Source: Pseudomonadota bacterium (lineage in GTDB: Bacteria > Pseudomonadota > Gammaproteobacteria > Burkholderiales > Burkholderiaceae_B). Taken from it: 64,000 nt of DNA. Below the pieces are notes generated by a model that was not told the DNA's origin, ran no database searches, and was given only the letters and a program-made list of their open reading frames with translations. Shown here one piece after another: positions 16,121-24,770 of this stretch. Made by a program: the position numbers and the translations under genes. The first letter of the stretch is position 1; each line of letters starts with the position of its first letter. The DNA is taken from contig JAEWHK010000079.1 of NCBI GenBank assembly GCA_023387815.1, forward strand, positions 62,001 through 126,000. Direction: 5' to 3'.

Positions 16121-17314
16121 ATGTTTAGAAGAATTCTTGAAGGCGTCAAAGTGCTGGACTTTACCCACGTGGGCGCCGGTCCTATGTGCACCATGCTGCT
16201 GGGGGATATGGGTGCAGAGATCATTAAAGTCGAACCACCTGGAGGGGAACTGGGGCGGCATTTGGGACCTGGCTGGATCGGAGACGATTGCACGGCTTAT
16301 TATGGTTTCAATCGTAATAAACAATCGATTGTGATCGATTTGAAGAAACATGAAGGTCGCGAGCTTGCGCAGCAACTGGCAAAGAATGTGGATATTGTTG
16401 TAGAAAGTCTGCGGCCCGGTGTCATGGATCGACTAGGGCTGGGGTATGAAGCGCTCTCAGAAGAACATACCGACTTGATTTATTGCTCCATTTCAGCATA
16501 TGGACAATCCGGGCCCTATTCCGAGCGCCCGGGTGTTGATGGCATTCTGCAGGCAGACACCGGCCTGATGAGTCTGATCGGACATCCTGACATTCCTGAC
16601 CCCTGCAAGGTGCAGGCTCCTATCGTGGATGTCACAACTGGTTATGTTGCGTGCATGAGCATCCTGGCAAAATTATTGGAAAAAGCGAACGGAGAATCGG
16701 GGAGCCATATCGACATCAGTCTCATGAATGCAGCGCTGGTTTTGCAGCAAACAACTCTCACCAACTACTTTCATGAGAGGATTCTTCCGCAGGCTCTGGG
16801 AAGCGCTGCGCCCTATTCTGCACCCAATGAGGCATTCCAGACAAAAGATGGCTGGATTATGGTCGCTGCCTACAACGGCGATCGTTGGCCTCGACTCTGT
16901 GAAATGCTGGAAATACAAGACGTCATCCGAAACGAAAAGTTGTCAAGCTCTTCGTCACGGGTAGAAAATCGACCGTTGATGCGCGAAATATTAAACAAGG
17001 CATTCCGCAAAAATGAAACCGCTCACTGGCTGAAGCGTCTGCGCGACGCTGACATACTATGTGCCAAAGTCGCGGATTACGCAGATATTGAGGCACATCC
17101 CCAAGCCGCTCATAACAATATATTTACTCATTTTGAGCATCCGCAATTTGGCCACATCAAGACGGTCGGCTTTCCCGCAAACAGTATTGCCTCGAATGCC
17201 GAATCGCACCAAATGCCCCCGGCTTGTGGTCAGCATTCGCGCGAAATTCTTGAACGCAACGGTTTTACCAACAGCGACATTGAGAACTTTTACGCTGCGG
17301 ATATCATCAAATAA
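16121..17314 (+). CDS. CaiB/BaiF (class III) CoA-transferase
   Basis: 397 residues from the ATG at 16121, which has AAAGG 7 bases upstream; an in-frame GTG at 16094 overlaps the previous stop and is less likely. The class III CoA-transferase pattern is clear: LEGVKVLDFTHVGAGPMCTMLLGDMGAEIIKVEPP at the start, FNRNKQSIVIDLKK, and the Asp in APIVDVTTGYVA that should form the acyl-aspartyl intermediate. It would move CoA from a donor such as succinyl-CoA onto the acid imported by the Bug receptor. In this cluster it is the only activating enzyme; no acyl-CoA ligase or acyl-CoA dehydrogenase is nearby. Confidence 0.93.
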   Translation: MFRRILEGVKVLDFTHVGAGPMCTMLLGDMGAEIIKVEPPGGELGRHLGPGWIGDDCTAYYGFNRNKQSIVIDLKKHEGRELAQQLAKNVDIVVESLRPGVMDRLGLGYEALSEEHTDLIYCSISAYGQSGPYSERPGVDGILQADTGLMSLIGHPDIPDPCKVQAPIVDVTTGYVACMSILAKLLEKANGESGSHIDISLMNAALVLQQTTLTNYFHERILPQALGSAAPYSAPNEAFQTKDGWIMVAAYNGDRWPRLCEMLEIQDVIRNEKLSSSSSRVENRPLMREILNKAFRKNETAHWLKRLRDADILCAKVADYADIEAHPQAAHNNIFTHFEHPQFGHIKTVGFPANSIASNAESHQMPPACGQHSREILERNGFTNSDIENFYAADIIK

Positions 17315-17337
17315 CAGGAAACGTCAAAGGAAAAACA

Positions 17338-18117
17338 ATGAGCTTGCTATATCAGGTAAAAAATTCGGTTGGCATTATTACATTGAACCGACCGGAGGCA
17401 ATGAACGCGATTGACCCAGAAACGTTGCGAGAATTGCGCGAATGCTGGTTAGACATAAGTCAGGATGCAAACTTGCGCTGCGTCATTCTGACTGCTGCCG
17501 GATCGCGCGCATTTTGTACAGGATCTGACCTCAAGAAAACCATGCCTCCTCCTGAGGGTATTGCCGAACTCACGTTTGGCGCAGAGACAACACCACACTT
17601 GCTGGATGGAATGGAACTGGTAAAAATCCCGATCCTATGCGCGATTAATGGGTATGCTGTCGGTGGTGGACTGGAGTTGGCACTGGCCTGCGACTTGCGT
17701 ATCGCCAGCAGAAATGCAAAATTCGGACTGCCTGAAGTTCGGATCGGATCCATACCCGGAGGCGCAGGAACACAGCGGCTGCCACGTATCATCGGTCTGT
17801 CCAATGCCATGCATATGCTTCTGACAGGCGCTGTCGTAGAAGCTGAAGAAGCGCACCGTATCGGACTGATCAGTCATCTCGTCGAAAGTGACGCACTAAT
17901 GGAAGAAGCTCTCGTTATTGCAAACGCAATAGCCGGTAATGCGCCTCTATCCGTGCGTGCCATCAAACAGCTTGTCAATGATGGACTGGAGATGCCACTG
18001 GATCAGGCCATCGCTCATGAGGCATTCGTGTTTGGTATTCTTCGCGATAGTCACGACCGAATTGAAGGACGAAAAGCTTTCCAGGAAAAACGCAAACCCG
18101 TGTTCGAAGGTCGGTAA
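17338..18117 (+). CDS. enoyl-CoA hydratase/isomerase (crotonase family)
   Basis: 259 residues, a standard crotonase. The oxyanion-hole loops are visible (residues around SRAFCTGSDLKK and NGYAVGGGLELA), and both catalytic glutamates are in place, one in GGGLELALACD and one in FGLPEVRIG, so a hydratase rather than a pure isomerase is expected. It would add water across the double bond of the CoA ester made by the neighbouring CoA-transferase, giving the beta-hydroxyacyl-CoA that the thiolase-fold/DUF35 pair could cleave. AAAGGA precedes the ATG, and the gap to the previous gene is 23 bases. Confidence 0.92.
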   Translation: MSLLYQVKNSVGIITLNRPEAMNAIDPETLRELRECWLDISQDANLRCVILTAAGSRAFCTGSDLKKTMPPPEGIAELTFGAETTPHLLDGMELVKIPILCAINGYAVGGGLELALACDLRIASRNAKFGLPEVRIGSIPGGAGTQRLPRIIGLSNAMHMLLTGAVVEAEEAHRIGLISHLVESDALMEEALVIANAIAGNAPLSVRAIKQLVNDGLEMPLDQAIAHEAFVFGILRDSHDRIEGRKAFQEKRKPVFEGR

Positions 18118-18146
18118 TTCGGTAAATGACACACAAGGTCCGGCCG

Positions 18147-18198
18147 CACGGGCATTGCGGCAAGTATTACGTGACAGTTCTGCCCGTGAGCAGTTTTT
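18147..18198 (+). terminator. terminator-like inverted repeat after the hydratase gene
   Basis: CACGGGCA (18147-18154) and TGCCCGTG (18181-18188) are perfect 8-base arms, followed by AGCAGTTTTT. The loop is long (26 bases) and itself contains part of a second hairpin. It lies in the 204-base gap before the aldehyde dehydrogenase, so it may lower expression of that gene relative to the rest of the cluster. Confidence 0.45.
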
Positions 18199-18321
18199 AC
18201 AAATATCTAACCACATATAGGAGGGGACGCCAAAAAGCGAGCATAAGCTGAATCGGAAAATCAAATATAAATGCGAGTAATCCGGTTCGATCGACACGCG
18301 TGAGGCAACCCGAAGACCATC

Positions 18322-19791
18322 ATGAAAGTTTTAGCGAACAGCTTCAAAGTACCGGAACAGCATATTTTCATCAACAACGAATGGGTAGCCGCCGAGGGTA
18401 ATTCAATTCCAGTCAGCAATCCTGTCGACGGGCAACAGATTGGCAGCATTAACGAAACCACAACGTCACAGACAGATATGGCGGTCTCTGCAGCAGTGAA
18501 CGCGTTTCCTGATTGGTCTGCGACTCCAGCACCAGAACGTGCAAACCACCTGTACGCCTTTGCCAACGAGATAATTAACAAAAGCGACGCGCTCGCGACG
18601 CTTTTGACCCATGAGCAGGGAAAGCCACTGTCAGAAGCGAGGGCTGAAGTCGCGTTTGCGGCTGCTTTCCTTCAGCATGCCGCAGAGGCAGCCCGCCGCC
18701 TTGAAGGTGAGCTTCTTCCTGGGGATGCCCGCAATGAGTGTATTTTTATTCATCGCGTTCCCTATGGGGTTGTCGCAGGAATCACCGCCTGGAATTTCCC
18801 CGTCGCGCTATTCACGCGAAAAGTAGGGCCCGCGCTGGTCACAGGCAATACTATAGTGATAAAGCCCCACGAACTAACGCCACTGACCGCGCTTGCACTC
18901 GCCGAACTTGCCCGCAAAGCCGGTATTCCTCGCGGTGTGCTTAATGTTGTCACTGGATCCGGTCGAAGTGTCGGCGAACACCTTGTCAAACATCCGGATG
19001 TGAGCCTGATTTCCATGACGGGGAGTGTTCGTGCAGGAAGAGAAATCTACGCGGCAGCCAGTCGCGACATCAAGACCATTCGACTGGAGCTGGGAGGAAA
19101 AGCTCCATTTATCGTGCTGGCTGATGCTGATCTGGATAAAGCGGTGGCCGCCGCTATCCAGTCAAAGTTTGTTAATGGTGGTCAGGTATGTACGGCAAAT
19201 GATCGCATGTACATTCAAGATGAGATTTATGAAGAGTTCACCCGCAAATTTCTTGATGCGGTTCGTAAGTTACGGATCGGCGATCCCCTTGATCAAGTAG
19301 ATATGGGGCCAAGAGCCAGCCAGCCGGAAGTAAGCAAATTACAGTCCATTCTCAACCGAGCTCGTGACGCAGGGGCGAAAGTGTTGCTTGATCTGAATAC
19401 AAGTACCAAACCTGCAGAGCATCATGGCAACGGGAACTGGTTTTACCCAGCCGTGCTGGAAGTAGTATCCAATGACCTGGAAATCATGCAAGAGGAAACC
19501 TTCGGACCTATTGCACCCATAATGAAAATCTCGTCATTGGATGAAGCCATTAAGTTCGCTAACCAGAGTAAATATGGATTATCTGCATACGTATTTACCA
19601 ATGACAACCGCAATATCATGCGGTGTCTGGCCGATCTGCAGTTCGGCGAAATCTTTGTTAATCGCGGTGCGGGTGAAAGCGTTCATGCGTTCCACGCTGG
19701 CTACAAATTAAGTGGTATTGGTGGTGAAGACGGCAAACACGGAATTGAAGGATACCTAAGGAAAAAGACACTCTATAACAATTATTCGTAA
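18322..19791 (+). CDS. NAD(P)-dependent aldehyde dehydrogenase (AldA/GabD-like)
   Basis: 489 residues, a full-length ALDH. The nucleotide-binding GSVRAGREIYAAA, the general base Glu in LELGGKAPFIV and the catalytic Cys in NGGQVCTANDR are all present, as is the EETFGPIAP motif near the C-terminus. The sequence is closest in style to lactaldehyde/glycolaldehyde dehydrogenase AldA and succinate-semialdehyde dehydrogenases. It is the last gene of the CoA cluster, 204 bases after the hydratase. In that setting it would oxidise an aldehyde released by carbon-carbon cleavage. The ribosome binding site is weak (GAAGA). Confidence 0.92.
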   Translation: MKVLANSFKVPEQHIFINNEWVAAEGNSIPVSNPVDGQQIGSINETTTSQTDMAVSAAVNAFPDWSATPAPERANHLYAFANEIINKSDALATLLTHEQGKPLSEARAEVAFAAAFLQHAAEAARRLEGELLPGDARNECIFIHRVPYGVVAGITAWNFPVALFTRKVGPALVTGNTIVIKPHELTPLTALALAELARKAGIPRGVLNVVTGSGRSVGEHLVKHPDVSLISMTGSVRAGREIYAAASRDIKTIRLELGGKAPFIVLADADLDKAVAAAIQSKFVNGGQVCTANDRMYIQDEIYEEFTRKFLDAVRKLRIGDPLDQVDMGPRASQPEVSKLQSILNRARDAGAKVLLDLNTSTKPAEHHGNGNWFYPAVLEVVSNDLEIMQEETFGPIAPIMKISSLDEAIKFANQSKYGLSAYVFTNDNRNIMRCLADLQFGEIFVNRGAGESVHAFHAGYKLSGIGGEDGKHGIEGYLRKKTLYNNYS

Positions 19792-19860
19792 ATCCGCTCA
19801 GCTCCATATAAGTCGTCGAATATGACCATCGCGAACTGCTAGTCGAATCCATATCAATCT

Positions 19861-22506
19861 TTAATTCACCGGACTGATGCCATATTGATCTATCGTTCTG
19901 CGAAGAATCATTGGCATCACCCCACCCTGCTTCAGCAATTGCAGCTCGAGTTGCGTTTCGATGGCCGCACGGCCTGTCATGTCTACGACTTCGCCGGTAC
20001 CACGGATAATTCGGACCGGCAGTTCACAGCGCGGTTGCAGACTTTCCTCACTTGCATTCACCTCAATGCGGTCGTCAGGACCGACGCCGAGCAACAAGTC
20101 GCGCCATTTTCCAGAAAAACTGACAGGAAGAATTCCTATGCCGATCAGGTTCGAACGATGAATACGTTCAAAGCTGAGAGCAAGGACGGCCCGAATTCCC
20201 AGAAGCCTTTGCACTTTCGCTGCCCAGTCGCGTGAAGATCCCGTTCCATATCTCTCCCCGGCAATCAGAATGACGGACTTGCCTTCATCATGGTATCGCT
20301 GCGCGGCATCCCAGACTGGCATGACTTTTTGGTCGGGAATATGCAGCGTATGAGCTATCGGTGAAGTCGGCCAGAGCAGATTCTTCAATGTTCGCGTATG
20401 AAACGCGCCACGAAGCATGGCCTGCCAGTTTCCACGACGTGATGCAAAGACATTCAGATCGCATCTGTCCTCTCCGCGCGCGACCAGAAAGTCTGCAGCA
20501 AGACTGTCTGCCGGAATCGCGCTGGCAGGTGAGATATGGTCAGTTGTAATATCGTCTCCGAGCACCAGTAAGGGATAAGCAATATACGAACCAAGTAAAG
20601 ACTCAGACTCTATGCTGGCAAACGGTGGTCGGCGCAGAATCGTGGATTTCTCGTCCCATGGAAACTGCGGACTGTGAGGCGCTTCAAGGGTCTTCCATAG
20701 CGGATTCTCAGATGCAATATGAAATGCACGACGAAAGTCTTCCGGTTCCAGTGCCTTGGCCAACGCTTCTGCGATGTCTTCTCTTGAAGGCCAGATCTCT
20801 TCCAGAAATACCGGCTTGCCATCAGGCGCGTAACCTACGGGTTGTGAAGACAAGTTTCGCTGCGCGTCTCCCGCAAGTGCATACGCAATGACCAGCGGTG
20901 GAGACATCAGCAGTCCAAGCTCCAGCTCAGGATGTATTCGACCAGGAAAATTCCGGTTACCAGACAATACGGCAACCGGTTGCCAGGCATGTTCCTGCGC
21001 GGCGCCGGAAAGCAATTCGGGCAATGGGCCGGAATTTCCGATACAGGTGGTGCACCCGAAACCGACAATATCAAATCCTACCGCAGACAGATCCTGGAGC
21101 AGGCCTGCCCGTTCCAGGTACGACGCAGCTGCCGGTGAGCCGGGCGCCAGCGAGGTTTTCACCCAGGGAGGAACGCGTAGTTTTTTCTCTCTGGCCTTTC
21201 TGGCAACCAGGCCAGCTGCAATCAGCAAACCGGGATCCGAGGTATTGGTGCAACTTGTGATTGCAGCGATGGCAACAGGGAAACGCGGCAGGTGGTCGGG
21301 GACGGCGGCAGATCGCTGTGGCAGCGTCGCCAGCATATCCGCCACCTGCGAGTACGACAGCAAATCCTGTGGTCGCCGCGGGCCGGCCACGTGCATATCG
21401 ATGGTATCAAGATCAATGACAATGGACTTGGTATACGTTGGCGTGGCTGCGGGATCAAACCACAAGCCGTTGCATTGCGTGTATTCGCGCACCAGCGAAA
21501 TCGCAGTGTCGGAGCGACCGGTTTGTTTCAAATAGTCCAGGGTATTCTCATCTACCGGAAAATAGCCCGTCGTAGCGCCGTACTCTGGTGCCATATTGGC
21601 AACGACCGCGCGCTCGCCCGCTTTCAGGGAACTGACACCGGGACCGAAGAATTCAACGAACTCGCCCGACACGCCAAGCGCACGCAACCGTTGGGTAACA
21701 GTCAGCGCCAGATCCGTTGCAAGAACGCCAGGGCGCAGGGCTCCTGTCAGTCTGACACCTATCACATCCGGAATACGTAACATGGTGGGCATGCCGAACA
21801 TGACTGTCTGCGCTTCCAGTCCGCCAACGCCCCAGCCGAGTACGCCGATACCGTTGATCATCGGGGTGTGGCTGTCCGTACCTATCATCATATCGGGAAC
21901 GACCCAGACCTCGTCATTGCGGGTTTCCGTCGTTACCACACTGGCCAGCTGCTCCAGATTGATCGTGTGCATGATGCCGGTTCCCGGCGGATTGATATGA
22001 ACCTTGTCCAGGCTCCGGGATGCCCATTTCAGGAATCGATAGCGCTCGTGATTTCGCCTGATTTCATGCTGCATGTTCTCCGTTGAGGCTTGTGGATGAC
22101 CATATGCCTCAACCGCCAGCGAATGGTCGATGGAGACGTCGACCTGCAACATCGGATTCAGGACCTCCGGACTGACCCCCACCTCGGCTAGCGCATCACG
22201 CATTCCCGCAATATCGACCAGTGCCGGCGTACTGGTTGTGTCGTGCATGAGAACCCGGCCCGGCTGAAATGCAATTTCCCGCTCACTTGTGCCTGATCTG
22301 AGCCAGTCCAGTACTGCCTGCACAGACGCCTCCCGTTCCTGCCCCTGCATATTGCGATGCGCATTTTCCAGCAGCAGACGAAGGACAACAGGCAGGCGCC
22401 AAAGCGCATCGCCGCAACAGGCGTGCAAGTCTGTGTATCGGTAGAGGCGGCCTGCGAATTGCAGTTTGCCTGTGGGAGCGGCGTCGGATTTTTTATTGGG
22501 TTTCAT
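19861..22506 (-). CDS. aconitase family hydratase, AcnD-like features
   Basis: 881 residues, the length of AcnA/AcnD enzymes. All three [4Fe-4S] ligands are present: Cys419 in TSCTNTS, Cys485 and Cys488 in GCTTCIGNSG. TDSHT (210-214) and the substrate-binding GERYGTGSSRDWAAK near 755 are intact. The active-site loop reads LMHDTTSTPALVD (86-98) instead of the AcnA type MQDFTGVPAVVD, and IDHSLAVE plus GIMHTINLE recall AcnD (2-methylcitrate dehydratase), as does loss of the cysteine in EYGATTGYFP. No prp genes are adjacent. It faces a Bug receptor across an 11-base inverted repeat, suggesting dehydration/rehydration of an imported tricarboxylate rather than the TCA cycle. Confidence 0.85.
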   Translation of the reverse strand: MKPNKKSDAAPTGKLQFAGRLYRYTDLHACCGDALWRLPVVLRLLLENAHRNMQGQEREASVQAVLDWLRSGTSEREIAFQPGRVLMHDTTSTPALVDIAGMRDALAEVGVSPEVLNPMLQVDVSIDHSLAVEAYGHPQASTENMQHEIRRNHERYRFLKWASRSLDKVHINPPGTGIMHTINLEQLASVVTTETRNDEVWVVPDMMIGTDSHTPMINGIGVLGWGVGGLEAQTVMFGMPTMLRIPDVIGVRLTGALRPGVLATDLALTVTQRLRALGVSGEFVEFFGPGVSSLKAGERAVVANMAPEYGATTGYFPVDENTLDYLKQTGRSDTAISLVREYTQCNGLWFDPAATPTYTKSIVIDLDTIDMHVAGPRRPQDLLSYSQVADMLATLPQRSAAVPDHLPRFPVAIAAITSCTNTSDPGLLIAAGLVARKAREKKLRVPPWVKTSLAPGSPAAASYLERAGLLQDLSAVGFDIVGFGCTTCIGNSGPLPELLSGAAQEHAWQPVAVLSGNRNFPGRIHPELELGLLMSPPLVIAYALAGDAQRNLSSQPVGYAPDGKPVFLEEIWPSREDIAEALAKALEPEDFRRAFHIASENPLWKTLEAPHSPQFPWDEKSTILRRPPFASIESESLLGSYIAYPLLVLGDDITTDHISPASAIPADSLAADFLVARGEDRCDLNVFASRRGNWQAMLRGAFHTRTLKNLLWPTSPIAHTLHIPDQKVMPVWDAAQRYHDEGKSVILIAGERYGTGSSRDWAAKVQRLLGIRAVLALSFERIHRSNLIGIGILPVSFSGKWRDLLLGVGPDDRIEVNASEESLQPRCELPVRIIRGTGEVVDMTGRAAIETQLELQLLKQGGVMPMILRRTIDQYGISPVN

Positions 22507-22511
22507 GAATA

Positions 22512-22549
22512 TTATTATTGCATTTTTTATCCTTAAAGTGCAATAATAA
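22512..22549. promoter_or_regulatory. inverted-repeat operator between aconitase and Bug receptor genes
   Basis: TTATTATTGCA (22512-22522) and TGCAATAATAA (22539-22549) are perfect 11-base arms separated by 16 bases, in the 99-base divergent gap. The half site TGCAAT recurs just upstream of the GntR gene (25756-25761), which makes that regulator the likely ligand-responsive binder. Confidence 0.65.
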
Positions 22550-22605
22550 ATACAGAATCAAAATCGAAATAATCTCAATCGAAATTTCCGAGACGGAGAC
22601 CAAAT

Positions 22606-23607
22606 ATGAATTGCAAAGCATTCCAACACTGTTTTACCTCTGCCGCACTGGCAATCGCCTGCATCGTTCCGAACACGCATGCATGGGCGCAGGACAATAA
22701 CTATCCTGATCGCCCAATCACGATCATCGTGCCATTCTCTGCCGGCGGCGGTGTCGATTCCATGGCCCGCATCCTGGCGGAAAAACTGCGCGACTCGCTC
22801 AAGCAGAGCATTGTTGTGCAAAACAAGCCCGGCGCCAGCGGAATGCTTGGTGCGCAATACGTCGCTGCCGCGAAACCGGACGGTTACACCCTGCTGTTGG
22901 GCTCGGCAGGAGAGACCTCGATCAATCAGTATGTGTACAAATCACAGATGAGATACTCTCCCGAGAAGGATCTGCAGCCCATTACGCTTGTAACTCGGGT
23001 TCCGAACGTGGTGGTGGCTGGTCCCTCTGTCAAAGCCACTGACATGGCAGGCCTGGTCGCGTATGCGAAGGAGAATCCAGGAAAGGTGACCTATGCAACC
23101 AGCGGTGTAGGTAATCCCCAGCATCTGAATGGCGAGCTCCTGCAGCGTCTTGCCGATGTAAAAATGGTACATGTTCCGTATAAAGGAGCAGCTGGTCAGC
23201 TGGCAGATGTGGCGGGCGGCAACGTGGATATCACGTTCGTGAGTTACGCAGGCGCAGCACCGTTCATACAAAGCGGCAAGGTGAAAGCGCTGGCAGTCAC
23301 CTCAGGCAAGCGCACAAGTTTCGCCAAGGACATACCGGCCATTGCGGAAACAACCGGACTTGCCGATTACGATCTGCAAAACTGGTTTGGGCTGTTTGCA
23401 CCCGCTGGCACGCCGCCCGCCGTTGTAGAGCATATCAATCAGGCTGCGGCTTCCGCGTTGAAGGATCCCGCTTTGATCAAACGCCTGCAGGACCAGGGCG
23501 GCGAGCCACAATCTATGACCGCTACCGAGTTTGCTGCATTCATCAAAGAGCAGAGTGCGCAATACCGGAGAATTATTGACGATGCGCATATTACGGCAGA
23601 GCAATAG
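22606..23607 (+). CDS. Bug-type solute receptor paired with aconitase and lactonase
   Basis: 333 residues. A signal sequence ends near NTHAWAQ (about residue 27). The mature part starts YPDRPITIIVPFSAGGGVDSMARI, then QNKPGASGMLGAQYVAAAKPDGYTLL and HVPYKGAAGQLADVAGG, the standard Bug loops for binding a carboxylate pair through ordered water. GGAG lies upstream of the ATG. It is divergent from the aconitase-like gene and followed after 48 bases by a lactonase, which points to a tri- or dicarboxylate that can lactonise as ligand. No TctA/TctB subunits are adjacent. Confidence 0.92.
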   Translation: MNCKAFQHCFTSAALAIACIVPNTHAWAQDNNYPDRPITIIVPFSAGGGVDSMARILAEKLRDSLKQSIVVQNKPGASGMLGAQYVAAAKPDGYTLLLGSAGETSINQYVYKSQMRYSPEKDLQPITLVTRVPNVVVAGPSVKATDMAGLVAYAKENPGKVTYATSGVGNPQHLNGELLQRLADVKMVHVPYKGAAGQLADVAGGNVDITFVSYAGAAPFIQSGKVKALAVTSGKRTSFAKDIPAIAETTGLADYDLQNWFGLFAPAGTPPAVVEHINQAAASALKDPALIKRLQDQGGEPQSMTATEFAAFIKEQSAQYRRIIDDAHITAEQ

Positions 23608-23655
23608 CAATCGTAATTCTCTTGACAATACGCACTGACGGATTAAGGAGCCCAA

Positions 23656-24711
23656 ATGTTTGCTTATGTCGGTTCGCGCACCACACGTGAACGCAATGCA
23701 CGCGGAGAGGGAATCAGCGTATTTCGCGTTGACCCTGACTCTGCCAGCCTGACGCCAGTACAGGTATTGAAGGGATTGCCCAACCCTTCCTTTCTTGCGC
23801 TGAACCGGCAAGGTGATCGGCTGTATTGCGTTCACGGTGATACGACAACAATCAGCTCATATAGGGTGAGTCCGGGAACAGGAACACTGGAGCTGTTGAA
23901 CGAACAGGATACGCAAGGGCTCAATCCGGTTCATCTGGCGCTGGACTCAGCAGATTCGCATATTATTGTGTCCAATCATATTGGAGCAAGCCTGTGCGTG
24001 CTGCCTGTGTCTGATGATGGTGCATTACAGGCCCTATGTCATCTTGAGCAGATTACGGGAGATCCCGGGCCACACAGAGTCGAACAGAAACAGGCGAAAC
24101 CGCATCATAATCCATTCTCGCCCGATGGCAGGTATCTGCTGGTCTCCGATAAGGGGCTGGATCGCATTTTCAGTTATCAATATCAGCATGGTACGCTGTC
24201 GCTGGCTTCGACAGAGGTGACGCGGGAAGGTTCAGGGCCTCGCCATCTTGTATTTCACCCCAGCAAAACTTTCGTCTATTGCATAAATGAACTGGATTCA
24301 ACAGTCTGCGGTTATCAATATGAACCGGAATCTGGAAAACTGGCGGCACAACAGATTCTGCCCAGTCTGCCCGAAAACTACACAGGCAATAGTCGTGCCG
24401 CTGAACTGCTAGTCTCGCCCAATGGCCTGTACCTGTATGCGTCCAACCGGGGGCATGACAGTATTGCGATTTATTCGATTGACCAGCAAACAGGATGGCT
24501 CACCTTCTGTGGCTGTACACACAGCGGCGGGCGCACTCCTCGCTTTATTACACTGACACCAGATGGTCAGTATCTTTTTGCACTGAACGAAGATGACGAT
24601 TGCATTGTGACGTTCCGTATCGATCAATATACAGGACTGCTGCACGCCATCGATGCCGTCACGCCCTGCGCAAGCCCTGTGTGCATGATCTTTTCACATA
24701 TGAAATATTGA
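23656..24711 (+). CDS. cytoplasmic lactonase (6-phosphogluconolactonase-type beta-propeller)
   Basis: 351 residues with repeated propeller blades of the YbhE/Pgl lactonase family: FAYVGSRTT at the start, SFLALNRQGDRLYCVH, PHHNPFSPDGRYLLVSDKGLDRIFSY, GSGPRHLVFHPSKTFVYCINEL, and TPRFITLTPDGQYLFALNEDDDCIV near the end. The residues usual for the active centre (Asp/His/Arg around PHHNPFSPDG and GPRHLVF) are retained. It has no signal peptide, unlike the related protein at 39003. AAGGAG precedes the start. As partner of a Bug receptor and an aconitase-like enzyme it probably opens a sugar-acid or hydroxy-tricarboxylate lactone inside the cell. Confidence 0.88.
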   Translation: MFAYVGSRTTRERNARGEGISVFRVDPDSASLTPVQVLKGLPNPSFLALNRQGDRLYCVHGDTTTISSYRVSPGTGTLELLNEQDTQGLNPVHLALDSADSHIIVSNHIGASLCVLPVSDDGALQALCHLEQITGDPGPHRVEQKQAKPHHNPFSPDGRYLLVSDKGLDRIFSYQYQHGTLSLASTEVTREGSGPRHLVFHPSKTFVYCINELDSTVCGYQYEPESGKLAAQQILPSLPENYTGNSRAAELLVSPNGLYLYASNRGHDSIAIYSIDQQTGWLTFCGCTHSGGRTPRFITLTPDGQYLFALNEDDDCIVTFRIDQYTGLLHAIDAVTPCASPVCMIFSHMKY

Positions 24712-24770
24712 CAAAAATGGATGTGACTGGCCGATGACGAGCCTCATCATATGAGCCTGACGGGCATTGG

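Noticed and set aside
18120..18220. Small gene or gene remnant after the enoyl-CoA hydratase
   Set aside because: Two short frames exist (about 30 codons), but neither has a recognisable motif. The segment is better explained by the inverted repeat ending in TTTTT.
19861..22506. Housekeeping aconitase AcnA
   Set aside because: The active-site loop and other conserved segments deviate from AcnA, and the gene is wired to a Bug receptor and lactonase. It is kept as a divergent, AcnD-like family member.
24752..24764. CTCATCATATGAG as terminator between the lactonase and GntR genes
   Set aside because: The stem is only 5 bp with no T-run, too weak to call.
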